Assembly: GCA_039679885.1 (NCBI GenBank)
Contig: JBDKUC010000456.1
Location: forward strand, 1-20,202
Source: JAJFUI01 sp039679885
GTDB taxonomy: Bacteria > Planctomycetota > Planctomycetia > Pirellulales > Thermoguttaceae
Length of the DNA stretch: 20,202 nt
Direction of reading: 5' to 3'
The notes below the pieces were generated by a model. That model saw nothing but the letters and a program-made list of their open reading frames with translations. It was not told where the DNA came from and ran no database searches. Of the stretch, positions 7,182 to 13,456 are shown piece after piece; position 1 is the first letter of the stretch; every line of letters starts with the position of its first letter. A program made the position numbers and the translations under genes.

Positions 7182-8249
7182 GTGTATATCTTCGATGTGA
7201 GAACGTTGTGCTTGATCGGCGCCGTGCTAGTGCTTCTCGGCAGCGCGGAGACGATCATCTACGTGTTGCGCCGCCGGCCGGAGAGCGGCATCGACGCGGC
7301 CATCCTCGAGACGTTCCGACTCCGCGTCCACGCCTGGTGGATTCTGTTCGCGATCCTGGCCGCGGCGTTCCTGCTCGGCCACTGGACGACCGTCGTCTTC
7401 TTCGGCCTGATCTCATTTTGGGCCCTGCGGGAGTTTATCACCCTGACGCCGACGCGGCCGGGCGATCATCGCACGCTCTTTTGGGTGTTCTTCCTCTGCA
7501 CGCCGCTCCAGTTCTTGCTGGTCGGGCTGGGCCTTTATTCCTGGTATAGCATCGCGATCCCTGTTTACGCCTTCTTATTCATTCCCGCCCGGATCGCGCT
7601 GGCGGGCGACTGCAAACGGTTTCTCGAACGGACGGCGAAGATTCAGACGGGACTGCTGATCTGCGTCTACTGCCTGAGCTACGCGCCGGCCCTGATGTCG
7701 CTCCCCAAGGCGCAACCGGCGCCGAGCGAGGCGTCCGTCTCGGCCGGAAAGCCGGCGGCTGCATCGGCTGCCCTCGCACACGCCGACCCGCAAGCCCCGA
7801 AGGGCGAGGCGACCGCCGAACGCCCGCCCGACTTCACCGCCGGCACGCGGCTGCTGTTCTTCTTCATCCTCATGGTCCAGCTCAGCGACGCGCTGCAATA
7901 CGCCTGGTCGCAAGTGCCCAGCAAGCACGTCATTGTGCCGTCGATCAACGCGGCGCGGACCTGGGAGGGGTTGCTCGGCGGCGTGACGAGCGTCACGCTG
8001 ATCGGGGCCTTGCTCTGGTGGGCCACTCCCTTCCAAGGCGCCGACTGGTGGATGGCCGCGGCGATGTCGGCCGTGATTGCCCTGATGGGCTTTGCCGGCG
8101 GCATCACCATGTCGGCTATCAAACGGGACCGCGGCGTGAAGGATTTCGGCACGCTGGTCGAAGGACACGGCGGCGTCCTCGATCGCATGGACTCGATCTG
8201 CTTCGCCGCCCCGGTCTTCTTCCACTTCACCCGCTGGTGGCTGGGCTAG
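7182..8249 (+). CDS. CdsA/YnbB-like phosphatidate cytidylyltransferase
   Basis: This 355-residue protein has about eight membrane helices and a C-terminal CDP-diacylglycerol synthase signature at residues 311-337: S-A-I-K-R, then K-D-F-G, then H-G-G-V-L-D-R-M-D. Upstream, QLSDALQYAWSQ (about 233-244) and ARTWEGLLGG (258-267) also fit the family. The enzyme would make CDP-diacylglycerol from CTP and phosphatidate. Two oddities are visible. The usual Leu-Pro-Gly before His-Gly-Gly is replaced by Val-Glu-Gly. A 43-residue Ala/Pro-rich insert (about 175-217) interrupts a cytoplasmic loop. The start is GTG with AGGAG 12 bases upstream inside the end of the PlsC gene, suggesting translational coupling. 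The family resembles the YnbB type that occurs beside acyltransferases. Confidence 0.87.
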   Translation: MYIFDVRTLCLIGAVLVLLGSAETIIYVLRRRPESGIDAAILETFRLRVHAWWILFAILAAAFLLGHWTTVVFFGLISFWALREFITLTPTRPGDHRTLFWVFFLCTPLQFLLVGLGLYSWYSIAIPVYAFLFIPARIALAGDCKRFLERTAKIQTGLLICVYCLSYAPALMSLPKAQPAPSEASVSAGKPAAASAALAHADPQAPKGEATAERPPDFTAGTRLLFFFILMVQLSDALQYAWSQVPSKHVIVPSINAARTWEGLLGGVTSVTLIGALLWWATPFQGADWWMAAAMSAVIALMGFAGGITMSAIKRDRGVKDFGTLVEGHGGVLDRMDSICFAAPVFFHFTRWWLG

Positions 8250-8278
8250 CGCTCGAGAGGGCAAGCGGCGGCGCCGGT

Positions 8279-9430
8279 CTAGTCGATCGGCCGGGGATAG
8301 GCGGAATCGGGCCCAGTGCTGACGTGAGCCGTTGCGCCGGCCATACGCCAACCGGCGGCCGGCAGCGGCTGAGGTTCGCTCCGCGAAACGCTCGTCGCCG
8401 CGACGGACGGAGTCGCCGCGGCTGCAGCCGGCGGAGTTGCGGCGCTCGCGGCCGGGAAGCGGACGGGAACGACTGCCGACGTTTTGAGCGGCGGCGCCGG
8501 CTGCGGGTCGGAAACATGATAGATCAGATTCGGCTCGGGCCGCGGCCGGCGCTCATTGGCCGTGTTGACCGGAACCACGGCGGAGGCCGCCACGACCGCT
8601 CCTTCCGGCCGCTTGTCCAACGGGGCGCCTTCTTTCACCCACGCAAGCCAGACGTTTTGCAGCGTCCCGAGATCCTTTCGCGCGTAGTGGCGCTGCACCG
8701 CGCCAACCCAGTCGTTGGTCTTCAGCCCATCGTCGAGGAATCGGACGTATTCCTGCCGCCCTCCAAGCAGAATGAGGTACTCGACCACCGAGTAGCCCTG
8801 GGAGTAGAGGGCCATCGTCTCATCGATGTTCTGCGGATAATCCATCATGGCGAACATCCGATTGAACGCGATGCCGTAGCCGGTGTGCAAATAGCGGAAG
8901 AGCATCTGCCGGTACTTGTTCTTCTCGGTGTAGTGCTCGACGGTCGTCGCCCCGCCCTCGTCAGCCCAGCGGGGAAGCGGCTGGCGAAAATGGCTCGCGA
9001 AGATCATGTGGGTGATCTCATGCGGCAGGACCGAGTCGAGCACCCGCTCCTGCGAGCCTTGAATCGTCATCTGCCAGCCGAAGACCTCGCCGTTCTCGAA
9101 CATGAAGGTCGTCTTGCCGCCGGCCCCGAGATTCGGCGCGGCCTGGACGGTCATCGCGCACGGGCGAGACCAGTTGGGCATCGGTTTGCCGAGCCAAGCA
9201 ATCGCCAAATCGCGGCGATATTGTTCGGCGGCCTTGGAAACCTGCTGGGCGAAAACCGGATCGGCCGTCTCGACGATGAAGTTGGCCGAGCGCTGACTGG
9301 CTCCCATCGAGACTTGGCTGGCCCACTGGGAAACCAGGAGCAGAGCGGCCAGAAATGCCGCCCGTCGAACGGCGAGCGGGGTCCGTTGAACGGGCGTCGA
9401 GATGACGGCCCAATGAGTGCGAGCGTCCAT
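8279..9430 (-). CDS. Secreted zincin-type metalloprotease (HExxH), peptidase MA-like
   Basis: I chose ATG 9430 because a strong AAGGTGGAG lies just upstream; the frame stays open to 9505. The 383-residue product has a basic N-terminus and hydrophobic stretch (RRAAFLAALLLVSQWASQVSMGA, about 22-44), read as a signal peptide or anchor. The zinc motif HEITH is at 137-141, and the likely third ligand Glu158 is in RWADEGGA, the arrangement of peptidase_MA-like gluzincins. Residues about 275-383 are Pro/Ala/Val-rich and probably disordered. Substrate is unknown. The gene converges on the cytidylyltransferase gene with a 29-bp gap and follows the alpha/beta hydrolase gene after a 260-bp repeat-containing spacer, so it may have its own promoter. 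Confidence 0.75.
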   Translation of the reverse strand: MDARTHWAVISTPVQRTPLAVRRAAFLAALLLVSQWASQVSMGASQRSANFIVETADPVFAQQVSKAAEQYRRDLAIAWLGKPMPNWSRPCAMTVQAAPNLGAGGKTTFMFENGEVFGWQMTIQGSQERVLDSVLPHEITHMIFASHFRQPLPRWADEGGATTVEHYTEKNKYRQMLFRYLHTGYGIAFNRMFAMMDYPQNIDETMALYSQGYSVVEYLILLGGRQEYVRFLDDGLKTNDWVGAVQRHYARKDLGTLQNVWLAWVKEGAPLDKRPEGAVVAASAVVPVNTANERRPRPEPNLIYHVSDPQPAPPLKTSAVVPVRFPAASAATPPAAAAATPSVAATSVSRSEPQPLPAAGWRMAGATAHVSTGPDSAYPRPID

Positions 9431-9690
9431 GCTCCACCTTCGCTTCCTTGCAGGGATATTCGTGGCAGGATTGACCAACGTATCCCGCCGCTGCCAAATC
9501 ACCAAGAGCAGTTTCTTATGCTGGCAATGCTAGCAGTTTGCCGACACCATCGGCCTCGCCCATAAAGCCGCGACCGGTGGTCGCGCCCAAGACCGGCGGC
9601 TCTTGCCAGGCTTACGGGCGAGGCCAGCGGTCGCGCTTTATGGAGATCGCTGCGGAGTGCGACTTGCGCGTCGAGACAAGAGGGCGCGAC
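9431..9690. repeat. Repeat-containing spacer with interleaved inverted repeats
   Basis: Two pairs of complementary segments interleave here. GGCCTCGCCC (9552-9561) matches GGGCGAGGCC (9616-9625). The run CATAAAGCCGCGACCG (9561-9576) matches CGGTCGCGCTTTATG (9628-9642) apart from one extra C. The order A, B, A', B' is not a simple hairpin; it could form a pseudoknot or reflect overlapping repeat units. No gene is seen in this stretch. Confidence 0.55.
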
Positions 9691-10479
9691 CTACGGCTGC
9701 TGCTTCTGCTGGGCGAAGAGCCAGTCGAGCACCTTGGGATTGGCGTAGGTGGCCGTCCAACAGTCATGATCGACGCCGGGATAGATCGTCATCTTCGGAT
9801 GGCCGCCCGCCTTGCGGATCGCCTCGATCATGTCGGTGGTCCGGCTCGGAAGCACCGTGTGGTCGTGATCGCCGTGGAAGGCCCAAACTGGCATGTCCTT
9901 GAACTTGGCCGCTTGGCCCAGGTCGCCGCCGCCGCAGACGGGCATCGCCGCCGCGAAGAGGCCGGGCCGCCGCAACGGGGCGTCCCAGGCGCCGAATCCG
10001 CCCATCGAAAGCCCCGTGACGTAGATGCGGCCTTTGTCGATCGGCAGATCGCCGACGAGCTTGTCGACCAGCTCGAGCGCAAGCCGCATCGGGACGGACG
10101 GCTTCGCCGGCATGGTGTGGGCCGGCAACGCCCAATCGACTTCGACCCAGCGTTTGCCTTCCGGGCATTGCGGCGTCAGGACGAAGCAAGGATGCCTTCG
10201 CCGGACGTCGGCTTTGGCGAACTCTCGGGCGCCGTGCGTCAACTGCTTGGCATTGTCCGCGCCGCGCTCGCCGGCCCCGTGCAAGAACAGCACGAGCGGA
10301 TACGTCTTGCCCGGCTCGATCTTTTCGGGCTTCAGCAGCCGATAGGGGAGCGATTCGCCGGCGGCGCTTTTGTAGGTCTTCGCATCGCATAGGTCTTGCC
10401 ACGTGCCGGCGGCGTCAGCTATTGAAGCCGCCGGGATCGACACGCCGAGCACGGATGTAATAACGAAGGTGCGCCACAT
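9691..10479 (-). CDS. Secreted alpha/beta hydrolase (phospholipase/carboxylesterase or PHB-depolymerase-like)
   Basis: ATG 10479 is preceded by GGAG with 7-8 bases spacing; a longer frame to 10530 has no better site. The 262-residue product begins with a signal-peptide-like stretch (MWRTFVITSVLGVSIPAASIADAAG). The oxyanion region is LFLHGAGERG (64-73). The nucleophile elbow is GLSMGG (Ser158), the acid is probably Asp206 in FHGDHDHTV, and the base is His238 in PGVDHDCW. This is the predicted-peptidase, esterase or depolymerase group of secreted alpha/beta hydrolases; the ester substrate cannot be told. It is 63 bp downstream of the DUF62 gene on the same strand. Confidence 0.87.
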   Translation of the reverse strand: MWRTFVITSVLGVSIPAASIADAAGTWQDLCDAKTYKSAAGESLPYRLLKPEKIEPGKTYPLVLFLHGAGERGADNAKQLTHGAREFAKADVRRRHPCFVLTPQCPEGKRWVEVDWALPAHTMPAKPSVPMRLALELVDKLVGDLPIDKGRIYVTGLSMGGFGAWDAPLRRPGLFAAAMPVCGGGDLGQAAKFKDMPVWAFHGDHDHTVLPSRTTDMIEAIRKAGGHPKMTIYPGVDHDCWTATYANPKVLDWLFAQQKQQP

Positions 10480-10542
10480 AGCTGCTCCAATGCTCCTTGC
10501 AATTAGTTCGACCATCGGGGTTGCAGGCAACCAGGCTACGGT

Positions 10543-11328
10543 TCATTCCCAGGCCAGGGTGACCGGCGAGCCAAGCCCGATGCCCAACTCCCGAGCAGCG
10601 TTCTCGCCAACCAACGCGAGTTCGAGCCGGTTGCTCGAACCGATGACGGCGACCAACATGCCGGCGGGCTGCTCGGCGTAGGAACGGTAGATGCCCCACG
10701 TCTCGTAGATGTTGCAGACGACGCATGCCCGGCGATCGGTTGGCCGCCCGGAGAGCATGTCGCCGGTGATGTTCGTGATTAGGTTGCCGAAAGAGTCGAT
10801 TTCGATCACGACGCCGTCGATCCGCGAGGTCGAGGGGCGGGCCTCCGGCCAATCGATCGCCGTGAGCCGCTGAAGCGGCAGCCCGAGCCGATCGGGATCC
10901 AGCCCCGCGGCCAGGTGGGCGGCGACCGGGGCCATGATGTCGCGGCCGTGGAACGTCGTCGAAATCTGCGGAAGCCAATAGGCTGGATTCGCCAGCCGCA
11001 CGAGCTTCGTCGGACGCGTTCGCGCGGCCAGCCGGCTGAGCAAGCCGTTGTCGGGGGCGATGTACTGCTGACGGCCGATTCTCGCGTAGACGATCGCACG
11101 CGACGTGCCGACGCCCGGGTCGACGACGATGACATGGATCGTTTCCGGCGGGAACCAATCGACCACTTCGTCCAAGAACAACGCCGCTTGGCGGATGTCC
11201 TGCGGCGGAATGTCGTGGCAGAGGTCGACAACGGTGGCCCCCGGGTGAATCGAGAGGATCACCCCTTTCATGGCCGCCACATAGGGGCTGCCGGAACCGA
11301 AATCGGTGGTCAGCGTGATGAGACTCAT
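10543..11328 (-). CDS. S-adenosyl-L-methionine hydrolase (adenosine-forming), DUF62
   Basis: This 261-residue protein has the DUF62/SAM hydroxide adenosyltransferase pattern throughout: ITLTTDFG (4-10), VVDPGVGTSR (68-77), APDNGLLS (91-98), TFHGRDIMAPVAAHLA (125-140) and DSFGNLITNI (178-187). Asp70, Arg77 and His127 stand where the family's reported Asp-Arg-His triad is, with the same 7-residue spacing between the first two. The enzyme splits S-adenosylmethionine to adenosine and methionine using water. The physiological reason is unclear in bacteria generally. No fluorinase- or chlorinase-type context is seen. No clear Shine-Dalgarno precedes the ATG. It lies 46 bp after the DUF2283 gene and may be read through from gatAB. 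Confidence 0.92.
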   Translation of the reverse strand: MSLITLTTDFGSGSPYVAAMKGVILSIHPGATVVDLCHDIPPQDIRQAALFLDEVVDWFPPETIHVIVVDPGVGTSRAIVYARIGRQQYIAPDNGLLSRLAARTRPTKLVRLANPAYWLPQISTTFHGRDIMAPVAAHLAAGLDPDRLGLPLQRLTAIDWPEARPSTSRIDGVVIEIDSFGNLITNITGDMLSGRPTDRRACVVCNIYETWGIYRSYAEQPAGMLVAVIGSSNRLELALVGENAARELGIGLGSPVTLAWE

Positions 11329-11374
11329 TCGTGGATGAACTGCTCGACCGAGTAGAACTTCATGGGCCCCCTAC

Positions 11375-11608
11375 TCAAAGAGCGACTTCTTGCTGTCGGC
11401 CTACGCTTTCATCCACCAACACGAATTTCCCATCGTCCGCGCCCCGCAGTTGCTCGTTGGCGTTGAGCAGTTCGATGCCGTACACAGTGCCATCGGGCGC
11501 AACGTCCACATTCAGTTGTTCGCTAACGTGGATCGTCTCGACTTCGCCGACTTTCTCATGGAGTCGGAAGTAGGCGATATTATAACGGGGATCGTAGGTT
11601 AGCCTCAT
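11375..11608 (-). CDS. DUF2283 family small protein
   Basis: This 77-residue protein follows the DUF2283 pattern: a start of MRLTYDPRYNIAYFRL, then VSEQLNVDVAPDGTVYGIELLNANEQL, where family members usually read 'Y-D-x-D-G-x-v-G-I-E-I-L-N-A'. Two ATGs are possible, at 11614 and 11608. GGAG lies only 2 bases before the first and 8 before the second, so I prefer 11608. DUF2283 genes are often found beside DUF4258 or other RelE-like genes, as here, where they may act as antitoxin-like partners. That role is inferred from position only. The gap to the DUF4258 gene is 15 bp. Confidence 0.83.
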   Translation of the reverse strand: MRLTYDPRYNIAYFRLHEKVGEVETIHVSEQLNVDVAPDGTVYGIELLNANEQLRGADDGKFVLVDESVGRQQEVAL

Positions 11609-11623
11609 CAGCATCTCTCCAGG

Positions 11624-11872
11624 TCAATAATACCGCACGATAATGGTGATGACCAGCCAGCCGTTCTCCTCGACAGCATAGGCGTCCACCTGTTTGGTGG
11701 CGTACCGCCTTTCACGCCAGACGCCGTTGAAGGGAAAGCTTCGGCGGAACCCTGTCCTGCCGTACTTCGCCGGGAATGGCTCTCCCCGCAAGACAGTCTC
11801 AACGACTTCGGCCTCCGTGGCTCCGCGTTCGGCCAGCCGCGCTCGCGCATGAGGATGCAGGCGGACGTTCAT
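11624..11872 (-). CDS. DUF4258 family small protein, possible RelE-like toxin
   Basis: This 82-residue protein begins at ATG 11872, which overlaps the gatB stop as ATGA. Its pattern, H-x2-A-R-x-R-L-x-E-R-G near the N-terminus (HPHARARLAERGATEAEVVETVLRG) and a hydrophobic C-terminal strand (WLVITIIVRYY), fits DUF4258. These proteins are small, basic and predicted to resemble RelE/BrnT-type ribonuclease toxins. A longer frame from 11917 exists but would lie inside gatB. Toxin activity is not shown by the sequence; catalytic residues are not settled in this family. The DUF2283 gene follows immediately. Confidence 0.8.
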   Translation of the reverse strand: MNVRLHPHARARLAERGATEAEVVETVLRGEPFPAKYGRTGFRRSFPFNGVWRERRYATKQVDAYAVEENGWLVITIIVRYY

Positions 11873-13440
11873 GGGCGACTCTCGGGGGACTGGCCAGCCT
11901 GAATGAGTTCCAGGCACATTTCTCGAACTCGGTTTGGCTTGACGTTGGGGTTTTTCGCCTTCGCCTGACCGATCAGCGAGCCGAGCCCCTTGAGCTTGCC
12001 GTCGCGGACTTCCGCTGCGACCTTCGGATTGGCCGCAACCAGTTCACGGCACAACGCCAACAGGGCCGAGTCGTCGACTTCGGCGATGCCCAAGGAGGCG
12101 ATGGCGTTGGCCAGCGACTTGCCTTCGCCGACCATCAGGCCAAGCACCTCGCGGCCGCGGCTCGTCGAGAAGGCCCCGCCGTGGACCTTCGCGATCAATT
12201 CGCCCAGCGATCTCGGAGCGACCGGATATTGGTCAACGTCAACGTGCCGCTCGCCGAGCCAACGAAGCACGTCTTGTTGGACCCAGTTGCTGGCCGCCTT
12301 GCCGTCGCCGCAAACGTCGGCCACGGCGAGGAAGTAATCGACCAACGGCCGGCCCTGGCTCACCAGGACGTCGCTGTCGTAGGGTGTGAGACCGCAGCTC
12401 CGTTCGAGTCGCGTCCGCAACTGGCCCGGAAGTTCGCCGAGCGATTCGGCGATCCGTTTCATCTCGGCCTCGGACACCGTGACCGGCGGCAGATCGGGAT
12501 CGGGAAAATAGCGATAGTCGCTCGACTCTTCTTTCGAGCGTTGCAGCCGCGTGGTCTGCGAGACCTCGTCCCAGCCGCGGGTCGTCTTCGGCGTCTCGCC
12601 CAATCGGAGCCCGGTCGTCTGCCACTCGTCCCACTGCCGCTGGGCTTCGTACGCCAACGCCCGCTCGACCGCGCGGAAGCTGTTCATATTCTTGACTTCG
12701 ACGATCGGCGTGGCCGCCTGGCCGTCGGGGATGTTGACGTGCAAGTTGACGTTGGCGTCCACCCGCAGACTTCCCTCCTGCATGTTGCAGTCGGAGACGC
12801 CGAGGTAACCCATCAGCAACTTGAGCTCCGTCAGATACGCCTTCGCTTCTTCGGGCGAACGAATGTCCGGCTGGCTGACGATTTCCAAGAGCGGCGTGCC
12901 GGCCCGATTCAGGTCGACGCGACTATCGGCGACGGCTGACGAGCCGAAAGCGGTCCCCTCTCCCTTTGGGAGAGCATTAGGAGGGCCCATTTCTGTCCCC
13001 TCGCCCTTTGGGAGAGGGTTAGGGTGAGGGCTATCGGCCCCTTCATCATGCATGCTCTTCCCCGCGTCCTCTTCCAAGTGGGCGCGAAGGATGCGGATCC
13101 GCCGACAGCCAATCTCCAGCCAGCCATCGTGGGCCAACGGCAGGTCGTACTGGCTGATCTGATAGCCCTTGGGCAAGTCGGGATAGAAATAGTTCTTGCG
13201 GTCCCATTTCGTGAACGGCGCAATCTGGCAATTCAGCGCGGCCGCCGCCTTCAAGGCCAACTCAAACGCCTTACGATTGATCACCGGCAGCGCGCCGGGC
13301 AGGCCCATGCACACTGGGCAGGTTTGCGTGTTGGCTGGCTGCCCGAACCGTGTTGCGCACCCGCAGAACATCTTGCTCTCAGTGAGCAACTGCACGTGCA
13401 CTTCGAGGCCGATGACGATCGTATAAGGCAGGTCGGTCAT
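11869..13440 (-). CDS. gatB: Aspartyl/glutamyl-tRNA(Asn/Gln) amidotransferase subunit B
   Basis: GatB binds mischarged Glu-tRNA(Gln) or Asp-tRNA(Asn), activates the side-chain carboxylate with ATP and passes it on for amidation. The 523-residue product is full length. It starts with IVIGLEVHVQLLTESKMFCGC, has a zinc-type Cys set (C26, C28, C41, C44), then HLEEDAGK (121-128), VDLNRAGTPLLEIV (175-188), EGSLRVDANV (about 217-226), EVKNMNS and SSDYRYFPDPDLPP. The YqeY-like tail ends near GLGSLIGQAKAKNPNVKPNRV. Residues about 133-172, between HLEEDAGKSMHD and SRVDLNRAG, are an in-frame insertion translated from repeat DNA; the family normally has only a few residues here. The gene starts 16 bp after the gatA stop. 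No gatC is seen in this window. Confidence 0.97.
   Translation of the reverse strand: MTDLPYTIVIGLEVHVQLLTESKMFCGCATRFGQPANTQTCPVCMGLPGALPVINRKAFELALKAAAALNCQIAPFTKWDRKNYFYPDLPKGYQISQYDLPLAHDGWLEIGCRRIRILRAHLEEDAGKSMHDEGADSPHPNPLPKGEGTEMGPPNALPKGEGTAFGSSAVADSRVDLNRAGTPLLEIVSQPDIRSPEEAKAYLTELKLLMGYLGVSDCNMQEGSLRVDANVNLHVNIPDGQAATPIVEVKNMNSFRAVERALAYEAQRQWDEWQTTGLRLGETPKTTRGWDEVSQTTRLQRSKEESSDYRYFPDPDLPPVTVSEAEMKRIAESLGELPGQLRTRLERSCGLTPYDSDVLVSQGRPLVDYFLAVADVCGDGKAASNWVQQDVLRWLGERHVDVDQYPVAPRSLGELIAKVHGGAFSTSRGREVLGLMVGEGKSLANAIASLGIAEVDDSALLALCRELVAANPKVAAEVRDGKLKGLGSLIGQAKAKNPNVKPNRVREMCLELIQAGQSPESRP
12954..13030. repeat. Two copies of a 'CCCTTTGGGAGAGGG' palindromic repeat inside gatB
   Basis: Two related units at 12954-12985 and 12996-13030 share TCCCCT, then C/G-CCCTTTGGGAGAG, then a GGTTAGGG-type tail, separated by 10 bp. 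Each holds a hairpin of CTCTCCC-TTT-GGGAGAG type. Translated on the gatB strand they give two PNxLPKGEGT stretches. The unit resembles a repeat seen between genes of many bacteria. Both copies stay in frame with gatB and contain no stop. Confidence 0.85.
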
Positions 13441-13456
13441 GGTTGAGTTGGTCGAT

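Noticed and set aside
8018..9565. Long open frame of 515 codons on the plus strand
   Set aside because: It overlaps the end of the cytidylyltransferase gene and is antisense to the whole HEITH-containing zincin gene, which has a good RBS, signal-like N-terminus and motif.
10518..10531. Small hairpin GGTTGC-AG-GCAACC between the DUF62 and hydrolase genes as a terminator
   Set aside because: The stem is only 6 bp with a 2-base loop and there is no T run; it overlaps what looks like another short intergenic repeat.
11776..12939. Open frame of 387 codons on the plus strand
   Set aside because: It is antisense to gatB, which is beyond doubt.
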